64,000 nucleotides of DNA from Thermaerobacter sp. FW80 (GCF_004634385.1 NZ_CP037895.1:62001-126000), one strand, 5' to 3'. Positions 49,336 through 58,600 are shown, numbered from the stretch's first letter. The notes: a model not told the origin generated them from the letters alone. Numbers and translations are program-made.

Positions 49336-49713
49336 TCACTGCGGAGCCGCCGTGGACCGCCCGTCCGTGCCGGTTCCCGCGGATAGCATTTCCAGCCATT
49401 TGGGGTCCAACGGGTCGAGCCTCCAGCCCAAGCGGGTCTCGACAACTCCCCAGATGCCGCCGAGGTCATCCACCAGGGCCACATTTCCCTTGCGGTCATC
49501 GACCACGTACTTGGTTCCGTTCCAGTCGTAAACCGCCAAGCCCAAGGGGCACAGCAGTTCGTTGACGATGTCTAGGCGGCGATAGCGCTGGCGCAACCGC
49601 ATGCCAACTCCTTCGTGACCCGGCTCAACTCTGACCGTTTCGGGTCCCGTCGACACCGGTGCGTGTTCGGACCAGTGCACCCGGGTGGCGAACTCACTGC
49701 AGAGCAAACACAT
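49336..49713 (-). CDS. Small CxxC protein of unknown function
   Basis: 125 residues; not recognised. It begins MCLLCSEF, a CxxC pair at the very N-terminus, followed by a short spacer and a globular-looking part (RRLDIVNELLCPLGLAVYDW, YVVDDRKGNVALVDDLGGIW). The start at 49713 follows GGAAGGAGG. It lies 63 bases upstream of the COG0523 GTPase on the same strand and may be the partner or client of that metal chaperone. Confidence 0.65.
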   Translation of the reverse strand: MCLLCSEFATRVHWSEHAPVSTGPETVRVEPGHEGVGMRLRQRYRRLDIVNELLCPLGLAVYDWNGTKYVVDDRKGNVALVDDLGGIWGVVETRLGWRLDPLDPKWLEMLSAGTGTDGRSTAAPQ

Positions 49714-49843
49714 TCCCGTTCCTCCTTCCCCGCACCCGGTACTCGCGGCTGGCCAACCCTGGGAATTGGCGCGAGGGGAACCGCCGGACGCGTCAACCGG
49801 GTTCCCCTCGCCCCATCCGGTTTTGTGGTGGGCAAAGTCCGGC

Positions 49844-50737
49844 TCACTGAGTACCGACCTTCGCCCGCGGGAACCGCCTAGCAAAGTCGTTAGCGATCTG
49901 CTCGAACGTGACCCACCGTACCCCGGGGTGCCGGCTGATATACTCAATTAACCGCTCCAGCATCAGCAGGACTTGGGGACGCCCACTGACGTCCGGGTGA
50001 ACCGTCATCGTGAAGACCGCATAATCGTATTCCCGATAGACATAATCGAACTGATCCCGCCACAGTTGTTCGATATCGCGCGGGTTGACGAAGCCATGAC
50101 TATTAGGCGCCTTCTTGATGAACATCATGGGCGGGAGATCATCCAGATACCAGTTGGCCGGGATCTCGATCAGGTCCGTCTCCTCGCCACGTACTAGGGG
50201 CTTCATCCACGTTTCCGCAGGCTGGGAGTAGTCGATTTTCGTCCAACTATCACCAACCCTCACATAATAGGGGTGGAAGTCGTTGTGCATGAGGCTGTGA
50301 TCGTATTTGATGCCGTACTTCAACAGCAGTTCGACCGTGTTCTTCGAGAATTCCCACCAGGGGGCAACATAGCCGACCGGCTTCCGGCCCCAGAGTTTCT
50401 CTACCAGATCAACGCACTTACGAAGGATTGCTTCTTCCTGCTCTCGTGTCAAGGCCGTCGGGTTCTCGTGGGAGTATCCGTGCAGGCCGATCTCGTGACC
50501 GGCCTTCGCTACCATCTGCATCTGCTCCGGGAAGGTTTCAATGGAATGGCCGGGAATGAACCAGGTGGTCTTGAGCCCGTACTTGTCAAATAGCTTTAGC
50601 AGGCGCGGGGCCCCAACCTCGCCGGCGAAGATGCCGCGTGAGATGTCACAGGGCGAGTCTTCTCCCCCATAGGACCCCAACCATCCGGCTACGGCATCGA
50701 CGTCGACACCGAAGGCAACCAGGATCTCCTTCGCCAT
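49844..50737 (-). CDS. Polysaccharide-deacetylase-family (CE4) protein, PuuE/HpPgdA-like
   Basis: A 297-residue NodB-type protein. It has [17 protein letters not shown] at the N-terminus, [15 protein letters not shown], the metal motif [27 protein letters not shown] and [12 protein letters not shown]. The subgroup includes allantoinase PuuE and intracellular deacetylases; no signal peptide is visible, so a cytoplasmic amide or imide hydrolase is more likely than cell-wall modification. The ATG at 50737 is spaced six bases from GGAGGGA. Confidence 0.8.
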   Translation of the reverse strand: MAKEILVAFGVDVDAVAGWLGSYGGEDSPCDISRGIFAGEVGAPRLLKLFDKYGLKTTWFIPGHSIETFPEQMQMVAKAGHEIGLHGYSHENPTALTREQEEAILRKCVDLVEKLWGRKPVGYVAPWWEFSKNTVELLLKYGIKYDHSLMHNDFHPYYVRVGDSWTKIDYSQPAETWMKPLVRGEETDLIEIPANWYLDDLPPMMFIKKAPNSHGFVNPRDIEQLWRDQFDYVYREYDYAVFTMTVHPDVSGRPQVLLMLERLIEYISRHPGVRWVTFEQIANDFARRFPRAKVGTQ

Positions 50738-50973
50738 CCGCATTCCCTCCCACTCTAATGTCATGAAATACGCCTTTATAACGCGTCCCTACGGTCACCA
50801 TAGCCCCTCTCGTGTGGTAACAGGCCACCACATCGTGTCACGCGTCTGGCAACACCAGCTTGTAATCCCACGGATGGCAACCGTATCCGGTCTCCAACAA
50901 CAACTGAAGGCGACGGCTCACCCCCTTCCAAGGCCGTAGATTTTGCGGCATTCCGCCTTCATTCCTGCGCGGT

Positions 50974-51945
50974 CTACGACATAGCCCACTCCGCTAGCCA
51001 CTCCTGAGCTGCCTCCCCTCTGATGCCATGGGCCAGCAAGAGACCGAGCAATAAGCGTGCCTTTTCGCCTGCCAGGTCACCAGCAAACCAGGCGCCTGCT
51101 CGTTCCAAGTCGCGTCCCCCGCCATCACCGTAAATGGGGGCCACAAACCCTCGCACGCAACGGCTGGTGACTACCACGGGGACGCCGGCGTCGACAAGTC
51201 GCCTGACAGCGTCGGCCACCGACGGGTTCGCGTTCCCCCGCCCGAAGGCCTCCAACACGACTCCCGCAGCCCCGGCGGCCGCCTGCAGAACTTGATCTCC
51301 TGTCAAACCTACGGCCAGGCGAATGAGAGCCACGGGACGGGGAACAGCCGGCGGCAACACGCGGCGCTCCGGCACGCTACGGGCCTTGATCACCCGGCCG
51401 CGATCCACCAGCCCGACAGGGCCCCAGCCCGGCGACTTGAACGCGTCGAGGGCGGCCGTGTCGACCTTGCGCACGTCCCGCGCGGCGTGGATTTCTCCGT
51501 TGAAGACCACGACCGGTCCCCAGCCAGCCGCCTCCGGATCGCGGGCCACTGCAATCGCCTGTGACAGGTTCCGTGGACCGTCACCCTGGGGGTCGCTGGC
51601 GGGGAGCTGCGCACCGGTGAGTGCCACCGGCTTTCGGCGCTCAAGTACCAGCGCCAGGTAGAAACTCGTTTCCTCCAGGGTGTCCGTCCCCTGGGTGATC
51701 ACCACACCGTCTATGGCCGAATCATCCAGATACTGGATTGCCGCTTGGGCAAGAGTGTGCAGGTCCTCCAACGTAAAGGCATAACTGCCCTTGACGAACA
51801 GGGTTTCCACCCGGACGGCTCCTGCCTCGCCAATCCGGCTCACCAACTCACGACCGCCCAACGATGCTACGTAGTCACCATGTTCACCTGGAACCGATGC
51901 AATCGTGCCCCCCGTCGCAAGCACCACCACGTGGCCCACCCTCAC
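50974..51945 (-). CDS. L-asparaginase-family amidohydrolase
   Basis: A 323-residue type I/II asparaginase-like enzyme. The two active-site threonine motifs are LATGGTIAS near the N-terminus and VITQGTDTLEETSFYL. ALTGAQLPASDPQGDGPRN and the C-terminal AFGRGNAN are also present. It hydrolyses asparagine or a related amide to ammonia and acid. The GTG at 51945 is the first start on the strand. It may act with the deacetylase-family enzyme next to it and the M20 amidohydrolase beyond the IS scar in use of nitrogen compounds. Confidence 0.85.
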   Translation of the reverse strand: MRVGHVVVLATGGTIASVPGEHGDYVASLGGRELVSRIGEAGAVRVETLFVKGSYAFTLEDLHTLAQAAIQYLDDSAIDGVVITQGTDTLEETSFYLALVLERRKPVALTGAQLPASDPQGDGPRNLSQAIAVARDPEAAGWGPVVVFNGEIHAARDVRKVDTAALDAFKSPGWGPVGLVDRGRVIKARSVPERRVLPPAVPRPVALIRLAVGLTGDQVLQAAAGAAGVVLEAFGRGNANPSVADAVRRLVDAGVPVVVTSRCVRGFVAPIYGDGGGRDLERAGAWFAGDLAGEKARLLLGLLLAHGIRGEAAQEWLAEWAMS

Positions 51946-52062
51946 GCCCCCCCTTGCACGACCTAGTCATAATGAACGAGGCCGGCCCCGTTTCGCAGGT
52001 ACGTGGGTTACGCTGAAGGTGGCTACCTTCGCGCAGAGCCACAAACGAAAGGGGCCGGTACC

Positions 52063-52365
52063 ATGAAGGATATCACGAAGTTCGTGGGTTTCGACGTGCA
52101 CCAGGACACGATTGCGGTCGGTGTAGCCGACCGGGAAGGCGGCCGGGGCCGGTCCTGGGGCACGATCCCTCACCGGGCCGAAGCGGTCCGTAAGCTCATG
52201 AGCCCGGTGAGCCGAAAGGAGCAGTTGATGGTCGGCTACGAAGCCGGGCCTACGGGTTACGAGCTGCAGCGCCTGCTGGCCCGGATGGGGATCCGGTGCG
52301 TGGTGGTCGCCCCGGCGCTGACGCCGACACGTCCTGGGGATCGGGTGAAGACGGATTGGAGTTGA
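52063..52365 (+). pseudogene. IS110-family transposase, N-terminal fragment
   Basis: An ATG at 52063 opens a DEDD-type transposase start: FVGFDVHQDTIAVGVADREGG, the second acidic region MVGYEAGPTGYELQRLL and VVAPALTP then VKTDW. It is cut at the IS3 end (52362) before the third acidic residues (normally KTDRRDA). About 300 residues are missing. Confidence 0.85.
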
Positions 52366-52390
52366 CCCGGTTTCGTGGACAGGTTGAGGC

Positions 52391-53293
52391 TTACGCGACG
52401 ACCCCTGACTGCTGCTGAACTTTTCGCCCTTGGAACCAACGTGCCTCGTACTCATAGGGCGAGAGGTAACCCAGGGACGAGTGACGTCGCCGTCGGTTGT
52501 AAAAGCCTTCGATATACTCGAAGATCGCCGTTTGCAACTGCTGCCGGGTAGGCCAGGCTTGCCGGTCGAGGAGTTCCCGCTGCAGCGTCGCATAGAAACT
52601 CTCGGCCACGGCGTTGTCGAGTGCATCGCCCACCGAACCCATCGACCCGGCGATGCCCAGGGCCTCCAAGCGGCAGGTGAACGCCAGCGAGGTGTACTGC
52701 GCTCCATGATCCGAGTGGTGGATTAGACCGGGCCCCGGGCGGCGCCGCCGCACCGCCATGGTGACAGCGTCCACCACCCGTTCCGCCACGGGCCGGTCGC
52801 CCATCGCCCAGCCCACCACGATGCGAGAGAAGGCGTCGACCACTGTGGCAAGGTATAACCAGCCCTCTTCGGTGCGGTGCTGCGTGAGGTCCGCCACCCA
52901 CACCCGGTTGGGGGCATCGGGCACAAACTGCCGACCCAGCCGATCGGGGTCGACCGGGCGGCGGGGATCCCGGCGTGTGATCCCCCGGGCTCGGCGCCGG
53001 TGCACGCCAGCCAGCCCCATGGCCCGCATCAGCCGGGCGATGCGTTTCCGCCCACAACGGACGCCATGAACCATCCGCAGTTCGGCGTGAACGCGCGGAG
53101 CCCCGTAGGTGCCCCGGCTGGCGACATGAATGGCTCGGATCTGCTGACTCAAATCCGCGTCCTCCTGGGACCGTCTGGAGGTACCACGTTGCCGCCATGC
53201 GTAGTAGCCGCTCGTCGAGACGCCCAGGACACGGCACAGCGTGGCGACCGGGTGGTGGGCCTTCTCCTGCTCGATGAACCGAAACACCGTCAC
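52391..53293 (-). CDS. IS3-family transposase orfB
   Basis: A 300-residue integrase-core protein. The HTH_21-like region (GVSTSGYYAWR, RGTYGAPRVHAEL) is followed by the DDE core: VWVADLTQ, HHSDHGAQYTS and the Glu in NAVAESFYATLQREL, ending in YNRRRRHSSLGYLSP. The GTG at 53293 is the first start; in the IS3 family it is normally made as an orfA-orfB frameshift fusion, which is not possible here as orfA is damaged. Confidence 0.9.
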   Translation of the reverse strand: MTVFRFIEQEKAHHPVATLCRVLGVSTSGYYAWRQRGTSRRSQEDADLSQQIRAIHVASRGTYGAPRVHAELRMVHGVRCGRKRIARLMRAMGLAGVHRRRARGITRRDPRRPVDPDRLGRQFVPDAPNRVWVADLTQHRTEEGWLYLATVVDAFSRIVVGWAMGDRPVAERVVDAVTMAVRRRRPGPGLIHHSDHGAQYTSLAFTCRLEALGIAGSMGSVGDALDNAVAESFYATLQRELLDRQAWPTRQQLQTAIFEYIEGFYNRRRRHSSLGYLSPYEYEARWFQGRKVQQQSGVVA

Positions 53294-53585
53294 CGGTTCC
53301 GTCGGCTCTCCTGGGCAAAAAAGCTGCAGCTTTTTTTAGGATTTCACGCTCCTCCCGCAGGATCCGGTTCTCCCGCCGCAGCCGGTTCAGCTCCTCCCGC
53401 TCGGCTGGGGTCAACCCGGGGCGCTGCCCCGCATCGATCTCGGCTTGGCGGATCCACTTCCGCAAGCTGGCTTCCGAAACGCCGAGATCGGCAGCAACCT
53501 GCTGGAGCTTCTTCCCGCTTTCCCGGACGAGGCGGACGGCTTCGGCCCGGAACTGGGGAGGCTACGGCGGCTTGGTCGCCGGCAT
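53290..53585 (-). pseudogene. IS3-family orfA, with nonsense codon and frameshift
   Basis: From the ATG at 53585 the frame meets TAG at codon 8, then reads a normal orfA: FRAEAVRLVRESGKKLQQVA, a helix-turn-helix and a leucine zipper (RLRRENRILREEREILKKA). At the AAAAAAA / GCTGCAGC / TTTTTT tract (53317-53337) one T appears missing: with it restored, the product would end AAAFFAQESRRNR and stop at 53290, and orfB would lie in the usual minus-one frame. The A7 run is the expected slippery site. A sequencing error in the homopolymer cannot be excluded. Confidence 0.75.
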
Positions 53586-53646
53586 GGGGATCACCCTTTC
53601 CGGGGCTTACGCCCCAAGTATCGGGGTGTCCACTAAACCGGGGCAA

Positions 53647-54616
53647 GTCCAGTCCGTACCAGCGCTGCCACCATGGACTGGGCGTGCTTGGGCACCCGCG
53701 CCAGCAGGTTCCGCATGAAGTGCACCCGGCACCGCTGCCACGTGGCGCCTGCCAGCACCTCACCGATGGCTCGCTTGAGGCCCTCGTGGGCGTCCGAGAT
53801 CACCAGCCGCACGCCCTTCAGCCCCCGGGCCACCAGGCGACGTAGGAAGTCCAGCCAGAACTCGTACGTCTCGGCCGCGCCCACGTCGAACCCCAGGACC
53901 TCCCGTTCCCCTGTCTCCCGCACACCCACGGCGATCACGGCCGCCATGTTCACCACCCGTCCGTCTTGCCGCACCTTCACCGCCTTGGCGTCCAGCCACA
54001 CGTAGGGGTACTCGCCTTCCAGCGGCCGGTTCCGAAAGCGCTCCATGTGCTCGTCCAGCTCGGCGCAGATGCGGGAGACCTCGCTCTTGCTCAAGCCCCC
54101 GACGCCCAGCGCCTGGACCAGCTCGTCCACCTTGCGCGTGCTCACCCCGTGCACGTAGGCCTCCTGCACCACGGCCAGCAAGGCCCGCTCCGCGCGCCGC
54201 CGCGGCTTCAAGAGGCTGGGGAAGTAGCTGCCGCGGCGTAACTTCGGGATCTGCAGCTCGATGGTACCCACGCGCGTGTCCCAGCGCCGGGGGCGGTACC
54301 CGTTTCGGTAGGTAGTGCGCGACGGGGTGCGCTCGTAGCGCTGGGCGCCGATGAGTTCGCTGACCTCGACCTCCATCAGCTGCTGGGCGAGCCAGCGCAG
54401 GCCCTCCCGCAGGGCGTCGACCTCGGGCTCGCCCTGGTACTGGCGCAGCAGTTCGAGAAGTGCCATCCTGAAGTCAGCGGTCACCGGTGGTCCGACCTCC
54501 CTTCGTGCTCGGGTTTGTCCAACCCGAAGGGAAGCCGCCGGTGACCGCTGCTGTCAACGGCCACCAGCCACGCCTAAACCCTGGCCGGAAAGTCCATCAC
54601 TACCCGGGACTTTAAC
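53647..54616 (-). mobile_element. Truncated IS256-family element, second type
   Basis: The outer end near 54616 reads, reversed, GTTAAAGTCCCGGGTAGTG, matching the end of the intact relative at 30601. The other end is lost at the IS3 boundary, about 970 bases in. Confidence 0.8.
53649..54484 (-). pseudogene. IS256-family transposase, C-terminally truncated
   Basis: The GTG at 54484 opens a protein closely like the 413-residue transposase at 30733. It keeps both Asp motifs (VWLDAKAVKVR, VISDAHEGLK) but is cut after MVAALVRT. The C-terminal 130 residues, including the Glu region, are missing, so it is inactive. Confidence 0.9.
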
Positions 54617-54947
54617 GGCGTCTGCCTACGCTCCGCTGCCGCCTCCGCCCACAGAATCGGCACAAGGTTATCCCTTGAAGCGCCCAATTCCTGCGCCGGG
54701 GGCTTGACCGAAATCATGCCCACACCACCACCTGGGACTCTAGCGTTTCGGTGGCCTCGCGGTGGCCGCGAAAGCGAAGCGACTTTTGCGGGTCTCACAT
54801 CGTCAGCTTGACAGTCCCCTCCGCCCCCAGACCGGCGCGATGCCCGCTGCGTGAAGGGGACGAGGACGCTTCCGAGAACACCGTGGTTGGGTGTGGCAGC
54901 TCTGTGGCAGCTGGACCCGAACCACGTGAAGCCGAGGGGGAGCCCCC
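54617..54947. other. Gap between the IS scar and the M20 amidohydrolase
   Basis: 331 bases with no gene recognised. It should hold the promoter of the downstream amidohydrolase; no consensus promoter was found. A short hairpin-forming stretch GGTGGCCTCGCGGTGGCC is present near 54750. Confidence 0.4.
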
Positions 54948-56210
54948 ATGACTTCCACAACACCACCGGCCCGCATCGACGCCGAACGCCTCTGGGCGGA
55001 CATCGAGGCGCTGGCGGCTCGGACCGAGCCGGATCGACCCTACACCCGCCGGGCCTTCACGGAGGTGTACCTTGAAGGGCGGCGCTGGCTGGCCGCCCGC
55101 ATGCGGGAGGCGGGCCTGGAGACCCACGTCGACGCGGGAGGCAACCTCATCGGCCGTTGGGAGGGTACCGATCCCGGCCTACCGCCGTTGATGGCCGGCT
55201 CCCACACCGACACCGTGGTCAACGGGGGTCGGTTCGACGGGGTGGTGGGCGTGCTGGGCGCCCTGGAGGCGATCCGGGCCCTGCAGGAGGCGGGAGTCCG
55301 GCTGCGACATCCGGTGGAGGTCGTCGACTTCCTCGCCGAAGAACCCACCGACTACGGTCCTTCCTGCGTGGGCAGCCAGGCGCTGGCGGGCGGCCTGAGC
55401 CCTCCGATGCTGGCCCAGGTCAACCCCGCCGGCGAGACCCTGGCCGAGGGCATCCGCCGCATGGGTGGCGACCCCGACGCCTTGGCCCGCCCTCTGCGCC
55501 GGCCGGGGGAGATCGCGGCCTACCTCGAGATGCACATCGAGCAGGGACCGGTGCTGGAGAGCCGCGGCGTGCCCATCGGCATCGTCACTGGCATTGCCAG
55601 CATGGCATGGCACCGGATCGTGGTGGAGGGCCGGGCCGGTCATGCCGGCACCACGCCGATGGACCTGCGGCAGGACGCCTTGGCGGGCGCGGCGGAGATC
55701 GTCCTGGCGGTGGAACGCATCGGCCGGGAGCTGGCCGCTCGCGGCCCCTTCGTCGCCACGGCCGGCCGGCTGCGCAACGAGCCGAACAACATGAACGTGG
55801 TGCCCGCCCGCACCGAGCTCACCGTCGACCTCCGCAGCCACGACGAGGCCCTGCTGGACCATGGGTGGCAGCGCATCCTCGATGCGGTCGAGGCCATCTG
55901 CCAAGCCCGCCGTCTACGCTGCTCGACCCGCTGCCTCGGCAGGGCGCCGGGGGTCCAGGCCGACCCGATGGTGATGGAAGCCCTGGAGCGAGCGGCGCAG
56001 GAGCTCGGCTACGCCACCCTCCGGCTGAGCAGCGGCGCCGGTCATGACGCCATGCACGTGGCTCGGATCGCCCCCATGGGCATGCTCTTCATCCCCTGCC
56101 GCGCGGGGTTGAGCCACTGCCCGGAGGAATGGGCGGAGCCTCGGGACATTGCCCGCGGGGCGGAGGTGCTGGCGCGGGCCCTGCAGTGGTTGGACCGCCA
56201 CCTACCCTGA
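54948..56210 (+). CDS. M20-family amidohydrolase (N-carbamoyl-amino-acid hydrolase / allantoate amidohydrolase type)
   Basis: A 420-residue zinc enzyme: GSHTDTVVNGGRFDGVVGVLGALEA has two metal-binding residues, EEPTDYGPSCVGSQALAGG gives the catalytic Glu and ligand, and EMHIEQGPVLE, GRAGHAGTTPMDLRQDA, NMNVVPARTELTVDLRS and SSGAGHDAMHVARIAPMGM follow. Members cut N-carbamoyl-L-amino acids, ureidoglycolate or allantoate. The ATG follows GGGGGAG. The deacetylase and asparaginase genes 4 kb upstream hint at a purine or hydantoin nitrogen route, but an IS scar separates them. Confidence 0.88.
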   Translation: MTSTTPPARIDAERLWADIEALAARTEPDRPYTRRAFTEVYLEGRRWLAARMREAGLETHVDAGGNLIGRWEGTDPGLPPLMAGSHTDTVVNGGRFDGVVGVLGALEAIRALQEAGVRLRHPVEVVDFLAEEPTDYGPSCVGSQALAGGLSPPMLAQVNPAGETLAEGIRRMGGDPDALARPLRRPGEIAAYLEMHIEQGPVLESRGVPIGIVTGIASMAWHRIVVEGRAGHAGTTPMDLRQDALAGAAEIVLAVERIGRELAARGPFVATAGRLRNEPNNMNVVPARTELTVDLRSHDEALLDHGWQRILDAVEAICQARRLRCSTRCLGRAPGVQADPMVMEALERAAQELGYATLRLSSGAGHDAMHVARIAPMGMLFIPCRAGLSHCPEEWAEPRDIARGAEVLARALQWLDRHLP

Positions 56211-56511
56211 GCAACGGGGGGTGTGACGATTCCGAATCATCGATTCCGAATCATCGGTCGGCACGCCCCTCCCGCACGGGAAAGGCTCCTCTGGCGCTCC
56301 ACAAGGCTCCTCTGACGCCCCATCGGGCTCGTCTGACAGCTTCCATGTTGCGAAAGCCCTTACATTGTGAAGAGACCCGGCGAAGCCCCCTCCCGGGAGG
56401 CCATGGAACCCCTGCCCTGCTCCGGGATCCCATGGAACCCTTCCCCCCGCTCCGCGAGCCCATGGAACCCTTCCCCCCGCTCCGCGAGCCCATGGAAACC
56501 CGCCCCGCGGC
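56211..56511. repeat. Repeat-rich spacer with 30-bp tandem units
   Basis: No gene. CGATTCCGAATCAT occurs twice in tandem (about 56230-56257). A 30-base unit starting CATGGAACCC and containing CTCCGCGAGCC is exactly doubled at 56431-56490, with degenerate copies on each side. The left repeats contain GATTCGGAATC palindromes that could bind a protein. The region lies after two converging genes. Confidence 0.8.
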
Positions 56512-56970
56512 TCAAGCCAACGTTCCTCCGAAGGTACGCTGGCAGACCTGCCAGGCCTCGTCGGTGGTGCGGCTGCCCACCAGGGCAGGCAGGAAGTGCG
56601 GGTCTTGAAAAGCCTCGACCAAGGCGCGGAGACAGTCGACTTGCTGGGACGGATCGGGTATCGACAGGAGGAACACGGCCCTGACGCCCACGGTACCCTG
56701 GGGATTGCCCATCTCGCCGAACTCGACGGGGTGCCGCAAGACGCCGACGGCAATGGCCGGCTTGTAGCAATGGGCTGCGTCGGTGTGCGGTATGGCGACC
56801 GGGATCCTCGTGGGGAGACCCGTCGGAAACGTGCGTTCGCGGTCGAGGACGGCATCGACGAAGGTCTCTGCAACGTGACCGCATTCCCGCAGCCGACTCC
56901 CCAGCGCACGAATCGCGCCTTGGGCATCCGCCACGTCCAGATCCAGCATGATGAGCTCACGGGAGAACAT
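56512..56970 (-). CDS. PTS EIIA component (mannitol/fructose/galactitol-type)
   Basis: A 152-residue phosphocarrier. The phosphorylated His is in PTRIPVAIPHTDAAHC; the pattern LRECGHVAETFVDAVLDRE upstream and PQGTVGVRAVFLLSIPD downstream fit the PTS_EIIA type 2 fold. It passes phosphate from HPr to an EIIB. It starts 10 bases after the E3 gene, so it is in the same transcript. The closest sugar transporter gene is the glucitol EIIC at the right edge, which normally uses another EIIA type, so it may serve that system or a regulatory role on the SorC-type regulator. Confidence 0.82.
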   Translation of the reverse strand: MFSRELIMLDLDVADAQGAIRALGSRLRECGHVAETFVDAVLDRERTFPTGLPTRIPVAIPHTDAAHCYKPAIAVGVLRHPVEFGEMGNPQGTVGVRAVFLLSIPDPSQQVDCLRALVEAFQDPHFLPALVGSRTTDEAWQVCQRTFGGTLA

Positions 56971-56980
56971 GGGCTCACCC

Positions 56981-58600
56981 TCATTCCGTCGCGGAGCGCT
57001 TCGCCGTCGCATCGCCCCGGTGGGACTTCCCCGCCAGCACGTGGATCGCGTGCCCGAGCCCCGCCTCCGCCGCCTCCATGACGGCCTCGCTCAACGTCGG
57101 ATGGGCGTGGATGGTCAGCGCCAGGTCCTGCAGCGTCGCTCCCATCTCCACCGCCAGCGCCAGCTCGGCGATCAGGTCCGACGCCTCCGGCCCCACGATG
57201 CCCGCCCCCAACACCACCTTGCTCTCCCGATCGGCCACCAGCTTGACGAACCCGTCCCGCTCGCCCAGCGTCAGGGCCCGCCCGTTGGCGGCGTACGGGA
57301 AGCGGCCCACCACGGGGTCGTACCCCTGCTGCCGCGCCTCCACCTCGCTGAGCCCCACCGTGGCGATCTCCGGGTCGGTGAAGACCGGCGCCGGCACGGC
57401 GACGTAATCGGCCGCCGCCGGCAGCCCGGCGATGACCTCCGCCGCCACGATCCCCTCCCGGCTCGCCTTGTGGGCCAGCATGGGGCCCGGGGCGATGTCC
57501 CCGATGGCGAAGATGTGCCGCTGGCGGGTGCGCAGCTGGGCATCGACCCTTACCCGGCCGCGCTCGTCCAGCTCCACGCCCACCCGCTCCAGGCCCAGCC
57601 TGTCGGTGTTGGGCCGCCGGCCCACGCTGACCAGCACCGCATCGGCCACCACGGCCTGTTCTTCCGATCCGGACGAACCGGCCCCCGCCGCACCCGCCCC
57701 GCCGGAGCCGCCCGTCCCGGCGCCACTCGACCGCGCCCCCGGCCCCTCGGCCGCCGCCCCCCGGCCCGCCGCACCGGCCCCTGCCATCGCGGCGCTCGCC
57801 GCACCCGCCCCGCGCGGCTCGGGTCGGAACACGACCCGCACGCCCTCGCCGCCGGGCTCCTCCTCCCAGCCCAGCACCCGCACCCCCGTGTGCACCTTCA
57901 CCCCCAGCTGGCGGAGCCGGCGCGCCACCACCTGCACCAGCTCGGGATCCGTGCCGGGCAAGAGCTGGTCCGCCAGCTCCAGCACCGTCACCGCCGAGCC
58001 CAGCTTGGCGAAGGCGGTGCCCAGCTCCAGGCCGATGTACCCGCCCCCGATCACCACCAGCCGCAGCGGCAGGTGGTCCAGGGCCAGGGCGTCCGAGGAA
58101 TCCAGGATCCGCACGCCGTCGAAGCCAAAGCCCGGCAGCTCCACGGGCCGCGAGCCCGTGGCCACGATGCAGTGCTGGAAGCGGTAGACCTCGCTGCCGC
58201 CGCCGGGGTTCTCGACCAACACCTGGTTCGGGCCGGTGAAGGTCGCCCGCCCCTTCACCACCGTCACGCCGTGGCCCTTGAGGAGCTGCTCGACGCCACT
58301 CGTCAGCCGCTGGACCACCGACTGCTTCCACCCCTGCAGCCGGCCAAAGTCCAGGCGCGCCCCCTCGACCACGATGCCGCGCTCGGCCTCGCGCGCCAGG
58401 CGGTGGTAGGCCTTGGCGGCGTCGATCAGCGCCTTGGAGGGGATGCACCCCACGTTGAGGCACACGCCACCGAGGCGATCCTTCTCCACCAGGGTGACGT
58501 CCTTGCCGAGCTGTGCCGCGCGGATGGCGGCCACGTAGCCGCCCGGCCCGCCGCCGATGACCAGGACCTCCGTTTCCGTCGCGACTTCGCCGACGACCAT
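56981..58600 (-). CDS. lpdA: Dihydrolipoamide dehydrogenase (E3) with Ala/Gly insert
   Basis: A 539-residue flavoprotein; about 470 is usual. The FAD motif is VIGGGPGGYVAAIRAAQLG, the redox disulfide GGVCLNVGCIPSK, the NAD motif VVIGGGYIGLELGTAFAKLG and the catalytic His in AHPTLSEAVMEA. An insert of about 60 Ala/Gly/Ser residues (about 57660-57820) sits just before VVADAVLVSVGRRPNT. It reoxidises lipoamide on E2. The ATG at 58600 follows GGGAGTGGG. It is divergent from the SorC-type gene and followed by the PTS EIIA gene. Confidence 0.93.
   Translation of the reverse strand: MVVGEVATETEVLVIGGGPGGYVAAIRAAQLGKDVTLVEKDRLGGVCLNVGCIPSKALIDAAKAYHRLAREAERGIVVEGARLDFGRLQGWKQSVVQRLTSGVEQLLKGHGVTVVKGRATFTGPNQVLVENPGGGSEVYRFQHCIVATGSRPVELPGFGFDGVRILDSSDALALDHLPLRLVVIGGGYIGLELGTAFAKLGSAVTVLELADQLLPGTDPELVQVVARRLRQLGVKVHTGVRVLGWEEEPGGEGVRVVFRPEPRGAGAASAAMAGAGAAGRGAAAEGPGARSSGAGTGGSGGAGAAGAGSSGSEEQAVVADAVLVSVGRRPNTDRLGLERVGVELDERGRVRVDAQLRTRQRHIFAIGDIAPGPMLAHKASREGIVAAEVIAGLPAAADYVAVPAPVFTDPEIATVGLSEVEARQQGYDPVVGRFPYAANGRALTLGERDGFVKLVADRESKVVLGAGIVGPEASDLIAELALAVEMGATLQDLALTIHAHPTLSEAVMEAAEAGLGHAIHVLAGKSHRGDATAKRSATE

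Larger units (their letters stand above)
52362..53646 (-). mobile_element. IS3-family insertion sequence
   Basis: The ends are TTGACCCGGTTTCGTGGACA and, reversed, TTGCCCCGGTTTAGTGGACA. The element is about 1,285 bp and carries orfA and orfB on the minus strand. No target duplication is visible: the left flank is an IS110 fragment and the right flank an IS256 fragment, so the insertion was followed by deletion or recombination. Confidence 0.88.
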
